In this document: piece by piece, positions 48,846 through 54,261 of the stretch | How the letters are laid out: the number at the start of each line of letters is the position of its first letter | Numbering within the stretch: position 1 is the first letter of the stretch | IMG/VR virus record: IMGVR_UViG_3300048822_000004 | Coordinates: 1-54,261 of that record | From: a virus | Reading direction: 5' to 3' (one strand) | DNA length: 54,261 nt | The notes under the pieces: generated by a model | What the model was told of the DNA's origin: nothing | What the model saw: the letters and a program-made list of their open reading frames with translations, nothing else | Database searches by the model: none | Position numbers and translations under genes: made by a program

Positions 48846-49069
48846 AACGCTGGCTAAAAGACCTATTTTCGGAATCTTCTGATATTTCTTCGATGAGAGT
48901 AATGGCCATGATAGCGTTATTCGCGTCTATTGGACTGGCTTTTACAGGGCATGACTCATCTGCACTGGTTTTTGTTGGTGCAGCTATGGGCGGTAAAGTT
49001 TCTCAAAAATACATAGAAGTAAATGGCGAAAAAAATACCACGGCTGAAGGTAGGAATGATGAAACATAA
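48842..49069 (+). CDS. Holin-like membrane protein
   Basis: 75 residues from GTG 48842 (GTGA overlap). Two hydrophobic segments (MRVMAMIALFASIGLAFTG and SALVFVGAAMGG), then KVSQKYIE and a polar tail, a pattern of small phage holins. It would time lysis by opening the membrane. The nearest muralytic enzyme is the transglycosylase at 3.4 kb. The 3' end overlaps the protease gene. Confidence 0.7.
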   Translation: MKRWLKDLFSESSDISSMRVMAMIALFASIGLAFTGHDSSALVFVGAAMGGKVSQKYIEVNGEKNTTAEGRNDET

Positions 49070-49805
49070 GATCACTAAAGACGAAATAGTATTGATGACA
49101 CTCGCGTCGGTGTGTATCATATTAGCATTATGTTTCTTTCTGACATCTTGCACTAAAGCCAAGAATGTTTCTTCTGACGCATATATACGAGATAGAGTAC
49201 TTCAGCTTAAAGGAGCGAGAGGCACATGCACTGGAATACAGGTAAAAGCTCCTAGCGGTAACGTATACACACTTACGGCTGGTCATTGCAAGGAAATCCT
49301 AGACGAGGATAACAGTGCCATGTCTATCGATGAGCAAGGCAACGAAAAAAGAATTTATATGTTAGACATAGACGAAGGTATGGATCTCATGCTTATGACG
49401 TCTCCTAACGTTAAAAGCATTGAAATAGCCAAAAAGACCATGAAACACGAGCATGTCCACACGTTGACACACGGGCATATGCATGAAACCTATCGTACGG
49501 ATGGCGAACTATTAGAGGAGCAGAAGCTTCAAGTACCTGAAGATATCGTTATTACGGAGTTAGACGCCAAACAATGTGAGGCTCGTCAATTCCACGAAAC
49601 CGTAGATGCAGGCTTTGTAATTCTTTGCGTTCGTGACTTCTACGAAACCATGATGACAGCCCAGGTATACCCTGGAAGCAGCGGCGGTCCTGTTTTAGAC
49701 GATAGTGGCAAACTAGTAGGTATAGTATCTATATCAGAAGCAGGAACTATCTATAGTGGTGCCGTACAGTTACATCAAATCCAGTCATTTCTTAAGACTA
49801 GATAA
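49056..49805 (+). CDS. Trypsin-like serine protease lipoprotein
   Basis: ATG 49056 is chosen (GAAGG five bases upstream). Residues 10-32 form a lipoprotein signal ending in LTSC (Cys32). The triad is visible: His77 in LTAGHC, Asp110 in DEGMDLMLM, Ser209 in YPGSSGGPV. About 249 residues, a chymotrypsin-fold enzyme probably anchored to the cell envelope. It is coupled to the holin-like gene, so it would be made late. Substrate unknown. Confidence 0.85.
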   Translation: MMKHKITKDEIVLMTLASVCIILALCFFLTSCTKAKNVSSDAYIRDRVLQLKGARGTCTGIQVKAPSGNVYTLTAGHCKEILDEDNSAMSIDEQGNEKRIYMLDIDEGMDLMLMTSPNVKSIEIAKKTMKHEHVHTLTHGHMHETYRTDGELLEEQKLQVPEDIVITELDAKQCEARQFHETVDAGFVILCVRDFYETMMTAQVYPGSSGGPVLDDSGKLVGIVSISEAGTIYSGAVQLHQIQSFLKTR

Positions 49806-50354
49806 TTAAAATTGTATTAAACTGTAGAAATCTACAGGCGCATTATTAACTAACGCTTCAACATATGCAGATTCGTTAAGTCCCAGCATACTACCTTCTT
49901 CAGTATTAAATGCATATGGATACATTATACTGAGCGGCTGCCCGTAAGTAAAGTCAAATATATGTCCATAATGAAATATACAATGTCCTAATTCATGGAA
50001 GACTATTTGTTCTTTAAGTATATCGCTGTCCTGTATGCTAGCCCAGTATACAGGATCTATCCTAATCTCTGCTTGAATATCGTTGTAAATACATTCTCCT
50101 ACCAAATCAGAACCTTCTATCGAAGTAGTAAATCCGGCTGACACGTAATACGTAGGAAACCCAGTCTCGGATACAAACCTTTCAAAATAAGGCTCTATAG
50201 CGGGATCTACGCCCTGAAACATAGCTATATTAGGACTTACAGGATTCCAGTAATTACAACCTGATAAAAATACTAGTAATATTAATGCGAATGCGCCGCA
50301 GGCCATCATCCAAAAAAGTGCGCGCATAAAATCGCGTTTAAATTCATCGTCCAC
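49806..50354 (-). CDS. Zinc metalloprotease-like lipoprotein (HELGH)
   Basis: 182 residues from GTG 50354. A membrane signal ends in FLSGC (Cys33). Zinc site HELGH at 120-124 with further His at 128 and 131; a later SIMYP (142-146) resembles a metzincin Met-turn, though the third ligand spacing differs from the classical HExxHxxGxxH. Its stop directly abuts the stop of the trypsin-like gene. Envelope location is inferred. Confidence 0.75.
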   Translation of the reverse strand: MDDEFKRDFMRALFWMMACGAFALILLVFLSGCNYWNPVSPNIAMFQGVDPAIEPYFERFVSETGFPTYYVSAGFTTSIEGSDLVGECIYNDIQAEIRIDPVYWASIQDSDILKEQIVFHELGHCIFHYGHIFDFTYGQPLSIMYPYAFNTEEGSMLGLNESAYVEALVNNAPVDFYSLIQF

Positions 50355-50425
50355 AAACTTCTACCTATTAGGTCGCTATTTAAAAACCCGCTTACAATGC
50401 TTGTTTAATATATCGAAAAATCATA

Positions 50426-50659
50426 TTAAGAATTCTCGTCTTTTTTAACATGTGCTGCTGACAATGCAGCTGTTTCTAATTCTTTCAAAAGTTCTTTGGC
50501 TTGCCAGATAACATCTTCGCATCCTTGCAATGGATGAATATGGGTCTCGGCTGCGCCTATGAGACGATCTAATCTTGCTATTGCTACTTCTAGCTTCGAT
50601 TCGCGTAAAGGATTATTTCTGACGGCCCAGTCAGCCCATTTAAAGCTATCCTTACTCAT
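50426..50659 (-). CDS. Hypothetical helical protein
   Basis: ATG 50659 is preferred because AGGTG lies upstream; a GTG at 50668 is possible. About 77 residues, helical (ESKLEVAIARLDRLIGAAET, VIWQAKELLKELETAAL), no cysteine pair or membrane segment. It overlaps a tiny upstream frame. Function unknown. Confidence 0.55.
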   Translation of the reverse strand: MSKDSFKWADWAVRNNPLRESKLEVAIARLDRLIGAAETHIHPLQGCEDVIWQAKELLKELETAALSAAHVKKDENS

Positions 50660-50699
50660 CTTTGGCACCTGCTGATGAAAATTCTTTTGGTTTGCTCAT
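50652..50699 (-). CDS. Possible 15-residue leader peptide
   Basis: AGGAG is followed by ATG 50699, then MSKPKEFSSAGAKDE and stop, overlapping the start of the next gene. The good ribosome site suggests it is translated and may couple translation into the gene at 50659. Confidence 0.35.
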   Translation of the reverse strand: MSKPKEFSSAGAKDE

Positions 50700-50727
50700 C
50701 GCATCAACTCCTGCGTCTTAGACTGTT

Positions 50728-51114
50728 TTATTCAATAACCAAAGTAAACTCATTCACATTATCTTGTAATTCCATGAACTTTGCAAATGTTAATTCACTA
50801 TTCATAATCATATCGCCATTTTTTTGATCGCCTACCAAAATACAACCGTCGCTATCTGAGTTGTAATTCCCGATATGAATCAATATTCCAGTCACAGGCT
50901 TACCTTCAAAATCCGGTACGTTTTGAAGTTCGAAAGTCTTGTAAGGCAGCCGATTCGGCGCGTGTCTAAGGCATGTATACGTACCAGGAGCTACTTTCGG
51001 AGTTCCGTTGAAACTATGTTCTAAAGTAACTCCTATTTTATTGCCTTTATCATCATACATTTCCCCAAACACGCCATTCGGGGAAAATTCTTCTCTTTTA
51101 ATAGTAATGTCCAT
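50728..51114 (-). CDS. DUF5675-like protein
   Basis: 128 residues with AGGTGAT before the ATG. The pattern PGTYTCLRHAPNRLPYKTFE, then GILIHIGNYNSDSDGCILVG is that of the DUF5675 family found in many phages, with a His and Cys in an L,D-transpeptidase-like arrangement. Involvement in the cell wall is possible but unproven. Confidence 0.78.
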   Translation of the reverse strand: MDITIKREEFSPNGVFGEMYDDKGNKIGVTLEHSFNGTPKVAPGTYTCLRHAPNRLPYKTFELQNVPDFEGKPVTGILIHIGNYNSDSDGCILVGDQKNGDMIMNSELTFAKFMELQDNVNEFTLVIE

Positions 51115-51121
51115 ATATCAC

Positions 51122-51157
51122 CTAGTGTGTAAAAGCCGAAGCCGGTACAGGGTTCAT
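51122..51157 (-). pseudogene. Short duplicated remnant (MNPVPASAFTH)
   Basis: Behind TAATTCTAGGAGTATCTATG, a copy of the sequence that precedes the gene at 51712, an 11-codon frame ends in PVPASAFTH. The PA14 lipoprotein ends in SPVPAFAFTH. It looks like a rearrangement scar built from the neighbouring gene junction. Confidence 0.45.
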
Positions 51158-51171
51158 AGATACTCCTAGAA

Positions 51172-51447
51172 TTAAATCCCAGACCTAAACCTAGACCCAG
51201 ACCAAGACCCAGACCAAGACCCAGACCAAGACCCAGACCAAGACCCAAACCAAGACCCAAACCAAGACCCAGACCCAGACCCAGACCCAGACCCAGACTC
51301 AGACCAAGACCCAGACCCAGACCAAGACCCAGACCCAGACCTAGACCAAGACCTAGACCCAGACCCAGACTCAGACCTAGACCTAGACCCAGGCCAAGAC
51401 CCAGACCCAGACCTAGACCTATTTCGGTAACTTTTAGGACTAACCAT
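51172..51447 (-). CDS. Low-complexity Ser-Gly-Ser-Trp repeat frame
   Basis: ATG 51447 overlaps the upstream stop. After MVSPKSYRNRS it reads only SGSW, SGSG, SRS and similar for about 75 residues, then a stop. The run follows from the hexanucleotide satellite, which leaves all frames open, so coding is doubtful despite the coupled start. Confidence 0.3.
   Translation of the reverse strand: MVSPKSYRNRSRSGSGSWPGSRSRSESGSGSRSWSRSGSGSWSGSGSWSESGSGSGSGSGSWFGSWFGSWSGSWSGSWSGSWSGSRFRSGI
51179..51420. repeat. Hexanucleotide satellite (AGACCC/AGACCA/AGACCT)
   Basis: About 40 tandem copies of a six-base unit, AGACC plus C, A or T, over 242 bases, with a few variants. It has almost no stop codon in any frame. 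It lies between two 20-bp direct repeats (51155-51174 and 51710-51729). Slippage expansion is the likely origin. Confidence 0.92.
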
Positions 51448-51712
51448 TTTTAGACTTTCCAAATGATTCGATTAGATTAGTTTGTACATACCATTCTTTA
51501 GTATGAAGCTTCTGAATATCTGCGTAATTTTTATCAGACCATGTTCCTGTAGCGTATACGATGGCAGGATCTTTTAATTTAACAAAAGTTTTATTAACTC
51601 CTGTAAGTTTTCCTTCATAAAAATATCCGGCGCACATAAGTAGTACGCGTTCGCCTAACAACGCGTCTAATCCTTCTCCTTCAACTTCTTGAACTTGAAC
51701 TAGTTTTTTCAT
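51440..51712 (-). CDS. Conserved small phage protein of unknown function
   Basis: 90 residues with AGGAG before the ATG. VQEVEGEGLDALLGERVLLM, then YFYEGKLTGVNKTFVKLKDP and EWYVQTNLIESFG form an SH3/Sm-like barrel pattern I recognise from many tailed phages, always without known function. It lacks the LEKIIYDI tail. Between the PA14 lipoprotein and the satellite. Confidence 0.7.
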   Translation of the reverse strand: MKKLVQVQEVEGEGLDALLGERVLLMCAGYFYEGKLTGVNKTFVKLKDPAIVYATGTWSDKNYADIQKLHTKEWYVQTNLIESFGKSKNG

Positions 51713-51726
51713 AGATACTCCTAGAA

Positions 51727-52395
51727 TTAATGAGTGAAAGCAAAAGCCGGTACTGGAGATAAAGTTCCCAACCCGGCGTTAGTCGGCCCTTGCCACTTCA
51801 ACGTGAGGCCAATCTGGGTCGGCAAGCTTTGGAAGTACAATAGATTAAATTTATGTTGACCTGCAAATAACTGTACATTATTAACCACAGTCGTTGGATA
51901 GTCTTGAGATTCCGGCATGTTGATGAGCACGACGTTATCAATAGCTAGCTCAGAACCGTCATCACTAGACAATGAAAATGTGTAGAGTCCAGTTTCAGAT
52001 ACTGAAATATATCCATAACAATCCAAAGCCCAGTTAGTAGTACCTAATTCGGTGGCTTGCGTAGGTGTAATACCATTAAACACAGCCGTGTCTAAAGTCT
52101 GTGGATTATCAAGACTAGGTAAAACGGCATCTGTAAACAACAACGTGCCAGTAGAATACAAAGTGTCCCAGTTTACTGTGCCTTGATACGAAGCCGTAGT
52201 AATGGCATATCCATCACACGCGATGCCAGGGCTAATGCCGCTATTTCCTTGAGGGCCGGTAGCTCCTACCGCGCCTTGAGGACCTGTCGCGCCAATAGAA
52301 CCTGCAGGCCCGGTAGGACCAGCCGGAATTGACTGGAATGAGTCGTCTGCACATCCCATAAGACCTAACGCTAAAATCACTATTACTGTTTTCAT
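51727..52395 (-). CDS. Lipoprotein with collagen-like repeats and PA14 domain
   Basis: 222 residues with GGAGG before the ATG. Lipoprotein signal ends in LMGC (Cys15). Residues about 24-55 are Gly-x-y collagen-like repeats (PAGPTGPAGSIGATGPQG). The C-terminal part is PA14-like (ETGLYTFSLSSDDGSELAID, LFAGQHKFNLLYFQ, LTLKWQGP), a carbohydrate-binding beta fold. It should be displayed on the host surface, for example for superinfection exclusion or adhesion. It overlaps the helicase gene by four bases. Confidence 0.8.
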   Translation of the reverse strand: MKTVIVILALGLMGCADDSFQSIPAGPTGPAGSIGATGPQGAVGATGPQGNSGISPGIACDGYAITTASYQGTVNWDTLYSTGTLLFTDAVLPSLDNPQTLDTAVFNGITPTQATELGTTNWALDCYGYISVSETGLYTFSLSSDDGSELAIDNVVLINMPESQDYPTTVVNNVQLFAGQHKFNLLYFQSLPTQIGLTLKWQGPTNAGLGTLSPVPAFAFTH

Positions 52396-53411
52396 ATTCC
52401 CTCCTTGTGGGTCAGTTCTAACTTTAAAGGAGTTACACCGTATTCGTCAAGGAGAATCTTTTTCTGGGCATTATAATGTCTCATTAAAAACCTATGGCTT
52501 CTATCCTTGAATATAATTACTTTGGCGGATGTTTTATCTTGATACTTTCTTACTGCCCTACCTATTTGTTGCTGAAACTGACTTTTGGCTTTGCCTAGAC
52601 CTGCTATTACTACATACTCGCACGGCTTAGTGTCTATGCCCTCTCCTAGTATGCCTGTAGTACCTATGAGTGTCTTTATTCCGCCATTATTGAATTGGCG
52701 GATATAATCCCTGGATTCTTCGTCTTCGCCCGATATGAAAGGAAAGCCCGTGAGCTCAGACAGTATCTTTCCATGAGCTACCTCTTTTACTAAGCATAGC
52801 GTGGGAGCGTCTAACCGACCTAACAACGCGCCTATCATGATATTCCTGGTTTCATTATTTATTACAAGATTGTCATAGACTTCTCGGTATGTAAAGGCAT
52901 CTGTGGCTTGTTTAGGCACTTCTAGGTAATAGGCTTCTACTGGAACTATATAACCTCTAGTTATGGCATCTATATAGTTTAGCTTATAGATTACTTCTCC
53001 GCAGATGGCCTCAAAAAGCAAGGTTTCCTCGTCGTCGTTTCTGAAAGGTGTCGCAGTAAGCATGAAGCGGTAGTAGATGCCTCCCCAAACCCTTTTATTT
53101 AGCCTGCGGTACGTTTTAGCAGCTGCATGGTGTGCCTCGTCTAAGATCAATACAGAGAATCTCATGGTGAGGCTATTAAGGGCGTTAGAATCGATATTTT
53201 CAACAGTTACATAATTGAGATCAGATAGAACGTATTGCATTTGGCGTTTTATCTCAAGCGTTGGTACTACTACTAAAGTAGGAAGTCCTAGAGCTTCTAT
53301 AATCATGCGCGCTACATGGGTTTTACCAGTGCCCGTAGGCATTGATATAATGCCTCTGTGATGTTTTAATGCTGCCTTTACGGCTTTATTTTGATCTAAG
53401 TAAGGCTTCAT
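52392..53411 (-). CDS. SF2 DEAH-type helicase core (UvsW-like)
   Basis: 339 residues. Motifs in order: I PTGTGKT, II LDEAHH, III TATPF, IV-V ISGEDEES...GTTGILGEGID, VI QQQIGRAVRKY. It begins abruptly at KPYLDQNKAVKAALKHHRGI, where related helicases have an N-terminal domain. A matching domain is encoded separately at 53637-53891, with another gene in between. The ATG lies inside the tail codons of that gene. It should remodel branched DNA. Confidence 0.88.
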   Translation of the reverse strand: MKPYLDQNKAVKAALKHHRGIISMPTGTGKTHVARMIIEALGLPTLVVVPTLEIKRQMQYVLSDLNYVTVENIDSNALNSLTMRFSVLILDEAHHAAAKTYRRLNKRVWGGIYYRFMLTATPFRNDDEETLLFEAICGEVIYKLNYIDAITRGYIVPVEAYYLEVPKQATDAFTYREVYDNLVINNETRNIMIGALLGRLDAPTLCLVKEVAHGKILSELTGFPFISGEDEESRDYIRQFNNGGIKTLIGTTGILGEGIDTKPCEYVVIAGLGKAKSQFQQQIGRAVRKYQDKTSAKVIIFKDRSHRFLMRHYNAQKKILLDEYGVTPLKLELTHKEGI

Positions 53412-53640
53412 CTATGTCGTATATAATGTTTTCTAGTTTGGTGCCATGGTATTCTGTATCTTCTTTAGCAATACTGTAAGATGCCCAGCTTTCTTCCTTT
53501 GTAACTGTATTTTCAGAGTCGTATATGTACTTATAAAATACTCTATTTTCTTCTTTTTCGATACGAGTCACTTCGTATATAATAAACCTATTAACTGGCA
53601 CTTTAAACCAATAGCGAATACCGACTTTAAACTCTTTCAA
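53386..53640 (-). CDS. SH3-like gene with LENIIYDID motif, inserted in the helicase
   Basis: 84 residues from a TTG that overlaps the previous stop (TTGA). The core (FKVGIRYWFKVPVNRFIIYE, then RVFYKYIYDSENTVTK) is barrel-like. KLENIIYDID matches the shared tail but is followed by eight extra residues (EALLRSK and a preceding Asp), because the frame reads into the helicase start. It lies between the helicase N-terminal domain and core. Confidence 0.7.
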   Translation of the reverse strand: MKEFKVGIRYWFKVPVNRFIIYEVTRIEKEENRVFYKYIYDSENTVTKEESWASYSIAKEDTEYHGTKLENIIYDIDEALLRSK

Positions 53641-53891
53641 GGTTTTACTCTTAAATCATTGATTCTAAAGGATATTTTATTAGTAATTAGCCAAATCACT
53701 ACTCTATTGTAAAGCCCAGAAGGAAAGTCTCCTTTCCTACCAAGGAGGCTTCGCTTCTTAGGCCCATATTTAGAGAAATATCCACTCTTACCGCCTATGA
53801 CGTAGCTAAGCTCAGTCTTTAAGGACTTTTCTTGTTTAGCTGTTAAACCCTTAATACTACTGTAACTATTATCTATTTCTAATATAACCAT
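53637..53891 (-). CDS. Separate N-terminal domain of the UvsW-like helicase
   Basis: 84 residues: DNSYSSIKGLTAKQEKSLKT, then KKRSLLGRKGDFPSGLYNRV and a final INDLRVKP. This pattern normally precedes KPYxxQ in phage SF2 helicases. First gene of the minus-strand operon; its ATG sits at the expected transcription start of the promoter at 53897-53925, so the mRNA may be leaderless. The split helicase may work as two chains. Confidence 0.65.
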   Translation of the reverse strand: MVILEIDNSYSSIKGLTAKQEKSLKTELSYVIGGKSGYFSKYGPKKRSLLGRKGDFPSGLYNRVVIWLITNKISFRINDLRVKP

Positions 53892-53896
53892 GTCTA

Positions 53897-53925
53897 ATAA
53901 TACAATTATTTCGTTGTAAAGTCAA
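53897..53925 (-). promoter_or_regulatory. Sigma70-like promoter of the minus-strand operon
   Basis: Minus strand: TTGACT (53920-53925), 17-base spacer, TATTAT (53897-53902). The expected start falls on the ATG of the gene at 53891. It should transcribe the operon from the helicase down to the metalloprotease. Confidence 0.8.
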
Positions 53926-53933
53926 AATAAAGC

Positions 53934-53962
53934 TTGACAGCCTTGCGGACGGCTAGTACAAC
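53934..53962 (+). promoter_or_regulatory. Sigma70-like promoter facing right
   Basis: TTGACA (53934-53939), 17-base spacer, TACAAC (53957-53962), divergent from the promoter at 53897. AGCC/GGCT (inverted around 53940-53953) sits in the spacer and may be an operator. A second inverted pair, AGTTGT (54077) and ACAACT (54096), lies nearer the next gene. It likely drives the early rightward operon. Confidence 0.6.
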
Positions 53963-54122
53963 TAATGCATTGGCTTTTGCTTTACGCCTTTTTTTAATGT
54001 TTTTTGTTTCAAGTACCTATAACGCATCAGCATAGGCTTTAGAGACGACCTTGAAATTTAATAAAAATCATGATAGAGTTGTTTATGAGAGTAGGACAAC
54101 TATACCTTTATGGAGGTGAGAA

Positions 54123-54261
54123 ATGACTGTTGGGGCAATCGTATGGTGTACTATTACTGTGACCATAAACATACTTGGTATCAATGACAATGGTTACTCC
54201 ACAGTCGCTGAAGGAGCCGTTTTAAATGTTAGGGGCGAAGACCTTGTAGTGGATTTCTCTG
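54123..54261 (+). CDS. Small hypothetical early gene, 5' end (partial)
   Basis: GGAGGTGAG then ATG 54123. The frame stays open to the window edge (46 codons): MTVGAIVWCTITVTINILG, NDNGYSTVAEGAVLNVRGED. It reads as a short beta/alpha early protein. As first gene behind the rightward promoter it probably begins the early operon that, if the genome is circularly permuted, continues toward the SbcD-like gene at the left edge. Confidence 0.6.
   Translation, partial: MTVGAIVWCTITVTINILGINDNGYSTVAEGAVLNVRGEDLVVDFS

Noticed and set aside
51033-51260. Gly-Leu repeat frame over the satellite
   Set aside because: The satellite leaves all frames open; this frame runs out of phase into the DUF5675 gene and has no start signal of its own.

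Overview
The window is most of the genome of a tailed double-stranded DNA phage (Caudoviricetes), probably short-tailed (podovirus-like). Evidence: a PolA-type DNA polymerase, a primase-helicase, TerL, a large portal, a P22 gp4-like head-tail adaptor, glycine-rich tail fibres, three very long internal virion proteins and a holin. No integrase, repressor or RNA polymerase gene was seen. Both edges cut genes: an SbcD-like gene on the left and a small early gene on the right. The contig is therefore part of a longer or circularly permuted genome. The host cannot be named. Lipobox signals and near-consensus sigma70 promoters point to a bacterium, probably Gram-negative.

Layout. 0-13.5 kb (+): replication, recombination and nucleotide genes (SbcCD, endonuclease VII-like and HNH nucleases, phosphoesterase, transglycosylase, dATP/dGTP hydrolase, HAD, SSB, a structured RNA candidate, primase-helicase, DNA polymerase), then small genes and TerL. 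13.5-20.7 kb (+): head genes (small beta proteins, GG-motif protein, portal, scaffold, major capsid protein). 20.7-27.4 kb: an accessory island with its own sigma70-like promoters. It holds an endonuclease VII-like nuclease, a DNA methyltransferase, a MoxR AAA+/VWA pair, an Ala-Ala-Tyr repeat protein, a subtilisin-like protease and many small genes. 27.4-49.8 kb (+): adaptor, fibres, tail protein, GNAT genes, internal virion proteins, a duplicated fibre locus, holin and a trypsin-like lipoprotein. 49.8-53.9 kb (-): accessory operon with a split SF2 helicase, a PA14/collagen-like lipoprotein, a DUF5675 protein, a hexanucleotide satellite and a metalloprotease lipoprotein.

Most notable signals. 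(1) A C-terminal tail with consensus LEKIIYDI recurs on small, otherwise different proteins, several with SH3-like cores. One member splits a helicase and one is a frameshifted relic. (2) Two near-identical Ala-Ala-X repeat proteins sit on opposite strands; one ends a MoxR-VWA operon, and the other lies between 60-bp direct repeats. (3) Two promoter-like families occur: GGACTGTATCGCAATA before late gene blocks, and CTAAAGT-N14-CCGATAAG before accessory genes. (4) Three exported proteases of different catalytic classes are encoded. (5) A structured RNA candidate lies directly before the primase-helicase. All homology statements come from reading motifs; no database search was run.
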